From Gallalistipes aquisgranensis (GTDB lineage: Bacteria; Bacteroidota; Bacteroidia; Bacteroidales; Rikenellaceae): 64,000 nucleotides of DNA. The translations under genes were made by a program, and so were the position numbers. Under the pieces are notes generated by a model. The model ran no database searches and was not told the DNA's origin. It saw only the letters and a program-made list of their open reading frames with translations. Below are positions 35,181 through 42,747 of this stretch, piece by piece. The stretch spans positions 2,046,001 through 2,110,000 of the forward strand of contig NZ_JADCJY010000001.1 of assembly GCF_014982715.1 (NCBI RefSeq), written 5' to 3'. Position 1 is the stretch's first letter, and the number at the start of each line of letters is the position of its first letter.

Positions 35181-35188
35181 TAATTTTG
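35181..35188 (+). promoter_or_regulatory. -7 box of the FAD oxidoreductase gene
   Basis: TAATTTTG fits TAnnTTTG; the ATG follows at 35251, so the leader is about 58 nt. It abuts the divergent box of the GT2 operon. Confidence 0.5.
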
Positions 35189-35250
35189 TGGCAATTACAC
35201 GGCCTGTCGAAAAATATTTCACGGGCACGCACAAACAATCTTCAAATCCT

Positions 35251-36843
35251 ATGCCCCGACAGATCACGCTGGTACTCACTCCCCGGCAGGCCGCCGACCC
35301 TTCGTTCTACACTCCGCTCGCCATCCGCCGGGCGGGACTTACCGAACGCGAAACGGCCCTCTGCCGCGTGGTCAGACGTTCGATCGACGCCCGCAGCCGC
35401 CAGCCCAAAGTGAACCTCACGGTGGAGATTTTCGAAGACCGCGAACCGGCTCCGGACCCCGTGCGCTTCGACTATCCGCAGGTGGAGGGCCGCACGCCCG
35501 TGGCGGTCGTGGGCTCCGGACCCGCCGGGCTCTTCGCGGCCCTGCGGCTGATCGAACAGGGGCTGCGTCCCGTCGTGCTGGAACGGGGACGCGACGTCTC
35601 GGCCCGCAAACGGGACGTGGCCCGCATCAACCGGGGCGGAGAGGTCGATCCCGACTCCAACTACGCCTTCGGCGAAGGAGGTGCGGGCACCTTCTCGGAC
35701 GGAAAACTCTTCACCCGTTCAAAAAAACGGGGCGACTACCGCCGGGCCCTCGAACTCTTCGTCTTCCACGGCGCCGACCCCGAAATCCTTTACGACGCCC
35801 ATCCCCACATCGGCACCGACCGCCTGCCGCGCATCATTTCGCGCATGCGGCAAACGATCGAGGCGGCCGGGGGCACGATCCTCTTCGGTACCCGCATGAC
35901 GGGCCTGCTCCTGCGCGACGGGAAAACCGCCGGGGTCAGAGCCCTCCGCACCGACCCCGCCTCCGGAGCCGTCACGGAAGAGAAGGTCGAAGCAGCCGCC
36001 GTGATTCTCGCCACGGGACACTCGGCACGCGACATCTACGAAACGCTGCATGCGGCTGACATTCCCCTTGAAGCCAAACCCTTCGCCATGGGCGTACGGG
36101 TGGAGCACCCGCAGGCACTGATCGACTCGATCCAGTACCACACCCCCGAACGGGGCGAGTGGCTGCCGGCCGCCGCCTACTCGCTGGTGACCCAGGTGGC
36201 CGGACGGGGCGTATACTCCTTCTGCATGTGTCCGGGAGGTTTCATCGTCCCGGCCCTCACGGCCCCCGGCGAATCGGTCGTCAACGGCATGTCCCCTTCG
36301 GGCCGCAACTCCGTCTTCGCCAATTCGGGCATCGTGACCGAAATCCGCCTCTCCGACTTCGCCCACCTGGTCCCGGAACACGGACCACTGGCCGGCCTCC
36401 GCTTCCAGCAGGCGTTCGAACGGGAAGCCCGCCTCCACGGCGACGGCGGACAGGTGGCTCCCGGACAACGTCTGGCCGACTTTACGGCCCGGCGGTCTTC
36501 GCGCACCCTGCCCCGCACTTCGTACGTACCGGGAATCACCCCCTCGGAATTCGGTCGCTGGATGCCCGGATTCATCGGCGAAGCGCTCCGGGGCGGGTTC
36601 CTCGACTTCGGCCGCAAAATGCGCGGTTATCTGACTAACGAGGCGGTCATCGTGGGGGTCGAATCACGCACCTCGTCGCCCGTGCGGATTCCGCGCGACC
36701 CCTCCACGGGCATGCACCCCGCCGTTCCCGGCCTGTTCCCCTGCGGCGAAGGGGCCGGTTACGCAGGCGGCATTCTTTCGGCCGCGCTCGACGGGGAACG
36801 AACCGCCGAACAGACCGCCGCCTACCTCGGGAAACGCCGGTAA
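35251..36843 (+). CDS. NAD(P)/FAD-dependent oxidoreductase (COG2509-like)
   Basis: A 530-residue flavoprotein. The ATG at 35251 (MPRQITLVLTPRQA) is taken over the earlier start at 35188, which sits in the promoter. The N-terminal ~80 residues are a small alpha/beta domain; VAVVGSGPAGLFAALRLIEQ near residues 83-102 is the FAD-binding dinucleotide fold, and VILATGHSARDIYE the second FAD motif. FGEGGAGTFSDGKLFTRSKK is typical of the COG2509 group, ending GLFPCGEGAGYAGGILSAALDG. The reaction is unknown. It stands alone on the + strand and converges with the M48 protease gene. Confidence 0.83.
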   Translation: MPRQITLVLTPRQAADPSFYTPLAIRRAGLTERETALCRVVRRSIDARSRQPKVNLTVEIFEDREPAPDPVRFDYPQVEGRTPVAVVGSGPAGLFAALRLIEQGLRPVVLERGRDVSARKRDVARINRGGEVDPDSNYAFGEGGAGTFSDGKLFTRSKKRGDYRRALELFVFHGADPEILYDAHPHIGTDRLPRIISRMRQTIEAAGGTILFGTRMTGLLLRDGKTAGVRALRTDPASGAVTEEKVEAAAVILATGHSARDIYETLHAADIPLEAKPFAMGVRVEHPQALIDSIQYHTPERGEWLPAAAYSLVTQVAGRGVYSFCMCPGGFIVPALTAPGESVVNGMSPSGRNSVFANSGIVTEIRLSDFAHLVPEHGPLAGLRFQQAFEREARLHGDGGQVAPGQRLADFTARRSSRTLPRTSYVPGITPSEFGRWMPGFIGEALRGGFLDFGRKMRGYLTNEAVIVGVESRTSSPVRIPRDPSTGMHPAVPGLFPCGEGAGYAGGILSAALDGERTAEQTAAYLGKRR

Positions 36844-36941
36844 AATATCCGAAGAATAGGGACTTACCTTGCCGCAGGACAGAAGTTTTCCTTGCAGCGG
36901 GTCCGTGCGACGACCTCTCCGATTCCCGGCAAAACCGTCCG

Positions 36942-37730
36942 CTACTTCCCTTCCGGGCGCACGAACCCTTCCGCCGTCGCCCGTTCGGCCATCACTTTGG
37001 TCCGCGCCTCGATGTCGGGATGCGTGGAAAACAACTGCTGTACCTTGCTCGACTTGTCGCCGCCCATCTGCTCCTCCATCTTCTTCAGCTTCTCGAACGA
37101 AAGCGCCATGGCCCACGGATTCACCCCGTGGCTCTTGAGGAACTCGTATCCGTACTGGTCGGCGGCATACTCCTGTTTCTGCGAATAACGGGCGCTCATC
37201 AGAGCCTCCCCCAGATTTCCCAACTGCGAATCGGTCAGCCGTGCCGCCGTACCTCCCGCCGAGGAGATACCGTCCCGCAGGGCCGAAGTGAGCAGGGCGT
37301 TGCGGAACGCGTCCTTGGTATCCTTGTTCCGCACGTGCCCGATCTCGTGACCGACCACGCCCAGAATCTCCTCGTCCGACATGATATCCATCAGCCCCGA
37401 ATAGACCCGCACGCTGCCGTCGGCACAGGCGAACGCATTGACATCCTGTGTCCGGTACACCCGGATGTTGATTCCGTCCTTATTGTTGAAACTTTGCGTG
37501 ATCCGTTCCAGCCTCAGGGTATAGGGATCATCGGGCCCGCAGAGCGTGTTGACCGAATCCGACTGCCGGACATACTCCCCGACGTACTGCTCGATCTGGG
37601 CATCCGAAAGCGTGACGGCCTGCAGGGTCTTCATCCCCGCCGACAGGGCCTTCTTCAGGTTGAACTGTGCCACGGCTCCGGTGGTGCCCAGCAGCATGAA
37701 AAGAGAAATGACGGATAAAATTCTATTCAT
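36942..37730 (-). CDS. M48-family metalloprotease, exported
   Basis: A 262-residue protein with a signal peptide (MNRILSVISLFMLLGTTGAVA). The zinc-binding motif GHEIGHVRNKD near residues 127-137 is the HExxH, and the third ligand lies after it in the EYAADQYGYEFL segment, as in M48/BepA-like proteases. The C-terminal half is helical. It probably degrades misfolded periplasmic or outer-membrane proteins, or is a lipoprotein-type quality-control protease. It has its own promoter box and no operon partners. Confidence 0.87.
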   Translation of the reverse strand: MNRILSVISLFMLLGTTGAVAQFNLKKALSAGMKTLQAVTLSDAQIEQYVGEYVRQSDSVNTLCGPDDPYTLRLERITQSFNNKDGINIRVYRTQDVNAFACADGSVRVYSGLMDIMSDEEILGVVGHEIGHVRNKDTKDAFRNALLTSALRDGISSAGGTAARLTDSQLGNLGEALMSARYSQKQEYAADQYGYEFLKSHGVNPWAMALSFEKLKKMEEQMGGDKSSKVQQLFSTHPDIEARTKVMAERATAEGFVRPEGK

Positions 37731-37766
37731 AACGCATTCGATTTGAGGGTCCGTTCAAAAGCGAAG

Positions 37767-37774
37767 CAAATATA
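37767..37774 (-). promoter_or_regulatory. -7 box of the M48 protease gene
   Basis: TATATTTG on the minus strand, exact TAnnTTTG, with a leader of about 32 nt to the ATG at 37730. Confidence 0.6.
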
Positions 37775-37933
37775 CGACTTTTCCGCTGTCGCCCTGTCGC
37801 AAAAAAACTTTTCTTTGGCGATTCCCGGCGGCCAGTGCCCCGAACGCCGTTGAAACCTACCGCGATCGGCCCCGCTTACCGTCCGCCGGCGCGATAATTC
37901 GCAAAGTATAGTGCATTATTAAGGATAATACCT

Positions 37934-37941
37934 TATATTTG
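37934..37941 (+). promoter_or_regulatory. -7 box of the 6S-like RNA
   Basis: TATATTTG, exact TAnnTTTG, about 75 bp before the start of the long rod structure. No protein gene follows on this strand, which supports an RNA gene. Confidence 0.5.
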
Positions 37942-37945
37942 TAAA

Positions 37946-38171
37946 GCGAATCGTGCTATTTGCCGGTTCGTACGGCTCTTACCAATCGTTGGAATAATAG
38001 TGGAACCTGTGTTTTGGGCATCAGAACCTGAGAAATTCAAACCCCATGAAACACAGTTTGTCTGCCGGAGGTGTGCTTTTTGCATACCGAATATCCGGCA
38101 CGGGACAGACTGTCATGGAAGGGGGTTTCTCAGGACCTTGATGCCCGGCAGTTTGCTCCCGTGCCTTTTTT
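37946..38171 (+). ncRNA. 6S-like (SsrS) rod-shaped RNA candidate
   Basis: Successive helices nest to form one long rod: GGGCATCA (38016-38023) with TGATGCCC (38139-38146), CCTGAGAAA (38027-38035) with TTTCTCAGG (38126-38134), ACAGTTTGTC (38053-38062) with GACAGACTGT (38104-38113), TGCCGG (38063-38068) with CCGGCA (38095-38100), and GGTGTGC (38070-38076) with GCATACC (38082-38088) closing a T5 loop. Unpaired bulges lie between them, as in 6S RNAs. A T6 run ends the transcript at 38171. This is the sort of element listed as the Bacteroidales-1 motif, though I cannot check it. The basal part is not resolved. It occupies most of the gene-free stretch 37731-38277. Confidence 0.55.
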
Positions 38172-38243
38172 ATCCGCCGATCGGAAAGCCGGGAACAAAT
38201 TCCGTCTGCCATGCGCCAACAGTCACTCAATTCCTTTCCAAAT

Positions 38244-38263
38244 AAAAAAAGCCTGCTCCAGGC
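38244..38263 (-). terminator. Terminator of tRNA-Arg
   Basis: On the minus strand GCCTG-GAG-CAGGC is a short stem followed by TTTTTTT, 15 bp after the tRNA 3' end. Confidence 0.85.
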
Positions 38264-38277
38264 AGACTTTTTCCTTG

Positions 38278-38349
38278 TAGACCCGACGGGAATCGAACCC
38301 ATATCGTCAGAACCGGAATCTGATATTCTATCCATTGAACTACGGATCC
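38278..38349 (-). tRNA. tRNA-Arg (anticodon CCG)
   Basis: On the minus strand GGATCCG opens the acceptor stem and CGGGTCT closes it with two G-U pairs. The anticodon stem TCAGA/TCTGA encloses TTCCGGT, anticodon CCG, reading CGG. T-arm: ATGGGTTCGATTCCCGT. The CCA end is not encoded. 72 nt. Confidence 0.93.
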
Positions 38350-38550
38350 AAAAAATAAACCGGTGGTTTATCGAGAGTGCAAATATGCTATATTTTACCG
38401 GGAAATGCAAATAGTTCGGAAAAAATATTTCCTTTTCCTCCACGGAAAGCGTCAAAAGATTCCAATACCAGATTGCATCGGGTTGCAATATAAATGCAAT
38501 ATCGTTACAATATTCAACGGATATTTCGGTTTTTTTAACAAAATTTAGTT

Positions 38551-38558
38551 TACTTTTG
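38551..38558 (+). promoter_or_regulatory. -7 box of the HTH regulator-ribE unit
   Basis: TACTTTTG, exact TAnnTTTG, 18 bp before the ATG, so the leader is about 14 nt. Confidence 0.55.
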
Positions 38559-38576
38559 ACTCCCAAAACAGACAGA

Positions 38577-39212
38577 ATGGTAACGTTAGACAATTGGCAG
38601 CGGATCGAAAAACTGGTCAAATGGACCGGTCTTTCCGTCAACGCCTTTGCCCGGAGCATCGGCCTCAACCGTGGGGAGAACCTCTACCAGATCAAACGCG
38701 GCAACAACGGGATCAGCAAGGAACTGGCCGACCTTATCACCTCCAAATACATCACTGTCAGCAAGGCATGGGTTCTCACGGGGGAAGGCGACATGTTCGT
38801 CGAGGACGTGGCCAAACAACAGAACGTTACCGTCCCCTACTACAAGATGGACGCCGTGCAGTTCGTCCTCTCCAAGGAGTACATCGCCCCCACCTACCAC
38901 ATATTCGTCCCCATGTTCAGCGGATGCGACTTCGCGGCCCTTTCGTTCGGCGCGGCGATGAATCCCGAAATTCCGCAGGGGGCCATCGTCCTGTGCCGCA
39001 AGGCCGAGACGAACAACATCCTGCCCGGAGAGAACTATCTGATCGTAAGCGGCCCCTTCAACGGCATCCGCTGCATCCGCAAGGACCCCGACTCCACGCG
39101 CGTGCGTCTCGTGCCAAAAAACAAGGAGGACTACGACGAGATTTCCATCGAACAGAAGGAGATCAAACGGCTCTACCTCATCAAGGGGGTCATCATCAAC
39201 AAATCCGTCTGA
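38577..39212 (+). CDS. HTH regulator with S24-like (LexA/CI-type) C-terminal domain, protease site lost
   Basis: A 211-residue protein. An N-terminal helix-turn-helix domain (residues of about 5-60; KWTGLSVNAFARSIGLNRG) leads to a C-terminal S24-like domain of about 90-210. In S24 peptidases the catalytic Ser lies in a G-x-S-M motif; here the matching stretch is FGAAMNPEIPQGAIVLCRK, with Ala at about residue 127. The Lys expected before RLVPKN is also not kept (IRCIRK). It should be a non-cleaving repressor that binds DNA, with the domain used for dimerisation. ribE starts 24 bp later, so the two may be co-transcribed. Confidence 0.78.
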   Translation: MVTLDNWQRIEKLVKWTGLSVNAFARSIGLNRGENLYQIKRGNNGISKELADLITSKYITVSKAWVLTGEGDMFVEDVAKQQNVTVPYYKMDAVQFVLSKEYIAPTYHIFVPMFSGCDFAALSFGAAMNPEIPQGAIVLCRKAETNNILPGENYLIVSGPFNGIRCIRKDPDSTRVRLVPKNKEDYDEISIEQKEIKRLYLIKGVIINKSV

Positions 39213-39236
39213 CAATAACCCTAAGATATTCATTCT

Positions 39237-39833
39237 ATGTTTTCAGGAATCGTTGAAACGACGGCCACGGTGGTGGCTGTCCGCGAAGAGAAAGGCAACA
39301 AGCACTTCACCCTGCGGTGCCCCTTCACCCGGGAACTCAGGATCGACCAGAGCATCGCCCACAACGGCGTCTGCCTGACGGTGGTGGACATCGACGGCGA
39401 CGACTACACGGTAACGGCCGTACACGAAACACTTCTCAAGTCGAACCTCGGACTGCTCCGCGAAGGCGACCTGGTGAACCTGGAGCGGAGCATGCGTCCC
39501 GACGCCCTGCTGGACGGCCACATCGTACAGGGCCATGTGGACCAGACGGCCCTCTGCACGGGCGTCGAAGAGGCCGGCGGAAGCTGGTATTTCTCGTTCC
39601 GTTACGTCCCCCAGGGAGACAACACCACGGTGGAAAAGGGCTCGGTGGCCGTGAACGGCGTAAGCCTCACGGTGGTGGATTCGAAACCCGACAGTTTCCG
39701 CGTGGCCATCATCCCCTACACCTACGAACACACCAATTTCTGCCGTATCAAGGAGGGAACGACGGTCAACATCGAATTCGACATCGTGGGCAAGTACATC
39801 GCCCGCCTGATGAAGAACTACCTCGGCAAATAA
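39237..39833 (+). CDS. ribE: Riboflavin synthase, alpha chain
   Basis: A 198-residue protein with two lumazine-binding repeats (MFSGIVETTATVV, then a second barrel from about residue 100 with MFSG-like spacing). SIAHNGVCLTVVDID in the first half and SVAVNGVSLTVVD in the second are the matching halves of the duplicated fold. It dismutates 6,7-dimethyl-8-ribityllumazine to riboflavin in the cytosol. Other rib genes are not in the window. It is closed by a strong hairpin 22 bp after the stop. Confidence 0.95.
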   Translation: MFSGIVETTATVVAVREEKGNKHFTLRCPFTRELRIDQSIAHNGVCLTVVDIDGDDYTVTAVHETLLKSNLGLLREGDLVNLERSMRPDALLDGHIVQGHVDQTALCTGVEEAGGSWYFSFRYVPQGDNTTVEKGSVAVNGVSLTVVDSKPDSFRVAIIPYTYEHTNFCRIKEGTTVNIEFDIVGKYIARLMKNYLGK

Positions 39834-39854
39834 TCCCCAGCCCTCCTGCGACAC

Positions 39855-39898
39855 CGGTCCGGGTTCCCTTGCGGGAAGGTCCCGGACCGTTCTTTTTT
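39855..39898 (+). terminator. Intrinsic terminator after ribE
   Basis: CGGTCCGGG with CCCGGACCG forms a 9-bp stem, inside which TTCCC/GGGAA extends it; TTCTTTTTT follows. Confidence 0.85.
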
Positions 39899-39995
39899 CC
39901 CGTAATCCGGCCACGGCGCAGGCCCTTTCCCTCCGAAGAGACGATTCTTAACGTTTTTTTCACAGGCCGGGGAAAGTTCCTCCGCGGCTTTTTGC

Positions 39996-40003
39996 TACCT
40001 TTG
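39996..40003 (+). promoter_or_regulatory. -7 box of the histidine kinase gene
   Basis: TACCTTTG followed by C, exact TAnnTTTGC; the ATG is at 40046, so the leader is about 38 nt. -33 not clear. Confidence 0.55.
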
Positions 40004-40045
40004 CCCAGTCCACCCGTCTCCGGGCAGGAGACAAAACAGGGAAAC

Positions 40046-41083
40046 ATGAAGGTCAGGAGTATAGATTCCGCATCGCTGCTGATCGCGGGAGTGGCGGCGG
40101 CCACGGGTGTCGGAGCGGGCATCCTGGTGCAGGCCGACGGCTGGGTCGTGGTCGGCATCTGCGTGGTGACGTTCCTGCTGACGGGGCTCGCGGCGCGGGC
40201 GGTCATCAAGAAATTCGTCATCTACAAGATCAAACCGATCTACCAGATCGTACTTTCGCGCAACATCAAAACCAGCGAACTGGAAGAGGCCCTCTCCCAC
40301 AAGACCAACCTGATCGAAGAGGTGGGGGAAGACCTTTCGGATTACGCGGAACGCAACCGTCGGGAAATTCTCCGGCTGCAAGAGAACGAACGTTACCGCA
40401 AGGAGTTCCTCGGCAACGTCTCCCATGAGATCAAGACCCCCATTTTCAACATACAGGGCTATATCCTCACGCTGCTCGACGGAGCGCTGGAGGACGAGAC
40501 GATCAACCGCAAATACCTCGAACGCTCGGAAAAGAGCATTGACCGCCTCATCAACATTGTGAACGATCTTGAGGAGATTTCCAAACTGGAGTCGGGAGCC
40601 CTCCACCTGCAGACCGAGACGTTCGACATCGTGGCGCTGGCCCGCGAAATCGCCGACGCCACCGAAATGGAGGCGTCGAAAAAGGGAATCACCCTCCGGG
40701 TGGGCCATTCGGCCACGGCCCCGCTCCAGCCGATTCCCGTGAAAGCCGACCGGCGGTACATCGGGCAGGTGCTGGTCAACCTGCTGGTCAATTCGGTCAA
40801 ATACGGCAAGGAGGACGGTCTCACCAAAATCGCCTTCATCGACCTGTTCGACAAGGTCATGGTGGAGGTCTCGGACAACGGCATCGGCATCGCCCCGGAA
40901 GACGTGCCCCGGGTCTTCGAACGCTTCTACCGCACGGACAAGAGCCGTTCGCGGGAGATGGGCGGCACGGGTCTCGGACTGGCCATCGTCAAACACATCA
41001 TGGAGGCCCACCACGAAACGATCACCCTGCGCAGCGAACCGGGCAAGGGAAGCACCTTCTCCTTCACGCTGCCCAAAGCCTGA
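40046..41083 (+). CDS. Sensor histidine kinase (PhoR-like), orphan
   Basis: A 345-residue kinase. The ATG at 40046 (MKVRSIDSASLLIAG) is chosen because the frame upstream runs through ribE. Two hydrophobic segments lie near residues 8-26 and 30-50, with almost no periplasmic loop between, so sensing is probably within or at the membrane. A coiled coil (about 75-110) leads to the phospho-acceptor His in NVSHEIKTPIFNI near residue 126. The ATPase domain shows NLLVNSVKYG (N box), VSDNGIGI and GGTGLGLAIVKHIM. No response regulator gene adjoins it. It has its own promoter box. Confidence 0.9.
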   Translation: MKVRSIDSASLLIAGVAAATGVGAGILVQADGWVVVGICVVTFLLTGLAARAVIKKFVIYKIKPIYQIVLSRNIKTSELEEALSHKTNLIEEVGEDLSDYAERNRREILRLQENERYRKEFLGNVSHEIKTPIFNIQGYILTLLDGALEDETINRKYLERSEKSIDRLINIVNDLEEISKLESGALHLQTETFDIVALAREIADATEMEASKKGITLRVGHSATAPLQPIPVKADRRYIGQVLVNLLVNSVKYGKEDGLTKIAFIDLFDKVMVEVSDNGIGIAPEDVPRVFERFYRTDKSRSREMGGTGLGLAIVKHIMEAHHETITLRSEPGKGSTFSFTLPKA

Positions 41084-41089
41084 CCGCCC

Positions 41090-42649
41090 CTACTTCTCCG
41101 GGACGGATCTCCGCTCCCTCCACACGCCGCCGTCCGCCTTTACGGCTTCGAGTTCCCGCCGCAGGCGTTCCGCAATTTCGGGATGCCGTGCCATCACATC
41201 GTGTTGTTCGGCAGGATCGTTGCGCAGGTCGAAAAGCCTTGCCTCGGGCCGGTTGCCGTAGAGATACCCCGACCACGAATCGGTGTAGGGATCGTCGCTG
41301 GGAGCCACGTATTTCCAGCCGTCCGAAATGATGGCCAGATTCTCCTGGAGGTTCATCACCACGGCCGAAGAACGCCCCCCGCCGCCCTCGCCCAGCAGGA
41401 CGGAAAGGCAGTCGCGGCTGTCGGGCGCGGCTCCCGGTCCGACGGTGCCGCCGCAAAGCGACGCCAGCGAAGCGAAAAGGTCGATCTGGCTGAAGAGGGC
41501 GTCGTCGGAACTGCCGGGAACGATGCGGCCCTTCCACCGCACCACCATCGGCACCCGGGTGCCGGCCTCGTAAATGCTGTATTTGGTGCCGAGGAAAGGT
41601 CCCCACGGCTTATGGTCTCCCAACAACTCTTCGGCCCGGTCCTCGTACCCGTCGTCCACGATGGGCCCGTTGTCGCTGGAGAGGATCACCAGCGTATTGT
41701 CCGCAATCCCGAGGCTGTCGAGCACCGACAGGATACGGCCCACCGAGTAGTCGAGCGAGAGGATCGCATCGCCTCTCGGCCCCATGCCGCTCCGGCCCGC
41801 GAACCGTTCGTGGGGCACACGCGGCACATGAATGTCGTTGGTGCCGAAATAGAGGAAGAAGGGCCCGCTGCTGTTCCGCTCGATAAATTCGCAGGCCTTG
41901 TCCGTGATGCGGTCGGCGATCTCCTCGTCGTGCCAGCGGGCGGCCATTCCCCCTTTCATGTAGCCGATGCGCGAAATACCGTCCACGATCGACTGGTCAT
42001 GCCCCATCGAGGGACGTATCCGGAGCAGTTCGGGATTATCCTTACCGGTCGGTTCCCCGGGGAAAGGCGCCGTATAGCTCACTTCGATCGGATCGGCGGG
42101 ATCGAGCCCCACCACCCGCTGGTTCTCGATATAGACACAGGGCACACGGTCCCCCGTGGCAGCCATAATGTAGGAGTAGTCGAATCCGATGTCCTCCAGG
42201 CCGGGAGCGATCCTCCCGTTCCAGTCCTGCGATCCGGTCGTGTCGCCCAGCCCCAGGTGCCATTTGCCCACGGCCCCCGTGGCATACCCCGCGCTGCGGA
42301 ACATGTCGGCCATCGTGTACTGTTCGGGACGGATCACCATGCCCGCGTTGCCGGCGGCGATACCCGTGCCCTCCCTCCGCCAGGGATACTGGCCCGTCAG
42401 CAGACCGTAACGGGCCGGAGTGCTGGTGGCCGCCACGGTGTGCGCGTTGGTCAGACGCAGCCCTTCTGCCGCCATACGCGCCACATGGGGAGTGCGGACG
42501 GTCTCCGAACCGTTCCAGTCCAGATCGCCGTATCCCACGTCGTCCGCCAGGATGACGATCACGTTGGGCGTTTTCGCCTTTTCGGGCTGGGAAGAACATG
42601 CGACGGCGCCGAGCGTCAGGAAAGCGGGGATAACGGTATTCGTTCTCAT
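41090..42649 (-). CDS. Sulfatase, Ser-type, lipoprotein (S1 family)
   Basis: A 519-residue sulfatase. The ATG at 42649 is taken over 42694, giving MRTNTVIPAFLTLGAVACSS, a lipobox-type signal. NVIVILADDVGYGDLDWNG holds the metal-binding Asp pair, and ATSTPARYGLLTGQYPWR near residues 70-87 is the active site: S-T-P-A-R, the Ser form that an anaerobic sulfatase-maturing radical SAM enzyme converts to formylglycine. Later VILSSDNGP and GTKYSIYEAGTRVPMVVRW fit the family. It likely removes sulfate from a host or dietary glycan. No anSME gene is in the window. Confidence 0.9.
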   Translation of the reverse strand: MRTNTVIPAFLTLGAVACSSQPEKAKTPNVIVILADDVGYGDLDWNGSETVRTPHVARMAAEGLRLTNAHTVAATSTPARYGLLTGQYPWRREGTGIAAGNAGMVIRPEQYTMADMFRSAGYATGAVGKWHLGLGDTTGSQDWNGRIAPGLEDIGFDYSYIMAATGDRVPCVYIENQRVVGLDPADPIEVSYTAPFPGEPTGKDNPELLRIRPSMGHDQSIVDGISRIGYMKGGMAARWHDEEIADRITDKACEFIERNSSGPFFLYFGTNDIHVPRVPHERFAGRSGMGPRGDAILSLDYSVGRILSVLDSLGIADNTLVILSSDNGPIVDDGYEDRAEELLGDHKPWGPFLGTKYSIYEAGTRVPMVVRWKGRIVPGSSDDALFSQIDLFASLASLCGGTVGPGAAPDSRDCLSVLLGEGGGGRSSAVVMNLQENLAIISDGWKYVAPSDDPYTDSWSGYLYGNRPEARLFDLRNDPAEQHDVMARHPEIAERLRRELEAVKADGGVWRERRSVPEK

Positions 42650-42747
42650 AATCCGGAGAGCCCGATCAGACGGGACTTCCGTAAAAATAAGCATCCGTCA
42701 CGAAAAATCAAAGTACCGGAAGCGGAAATTTCCGGACCGGCAGACAG

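Noticed and set aside
38021-38668. A 215-codon minus-strand frame crossing the rod RNA and tRNA-Arg
   Set aside because: It runs through an RNA gene and a tRNA and overlaps the regulator start; no domain is seen.
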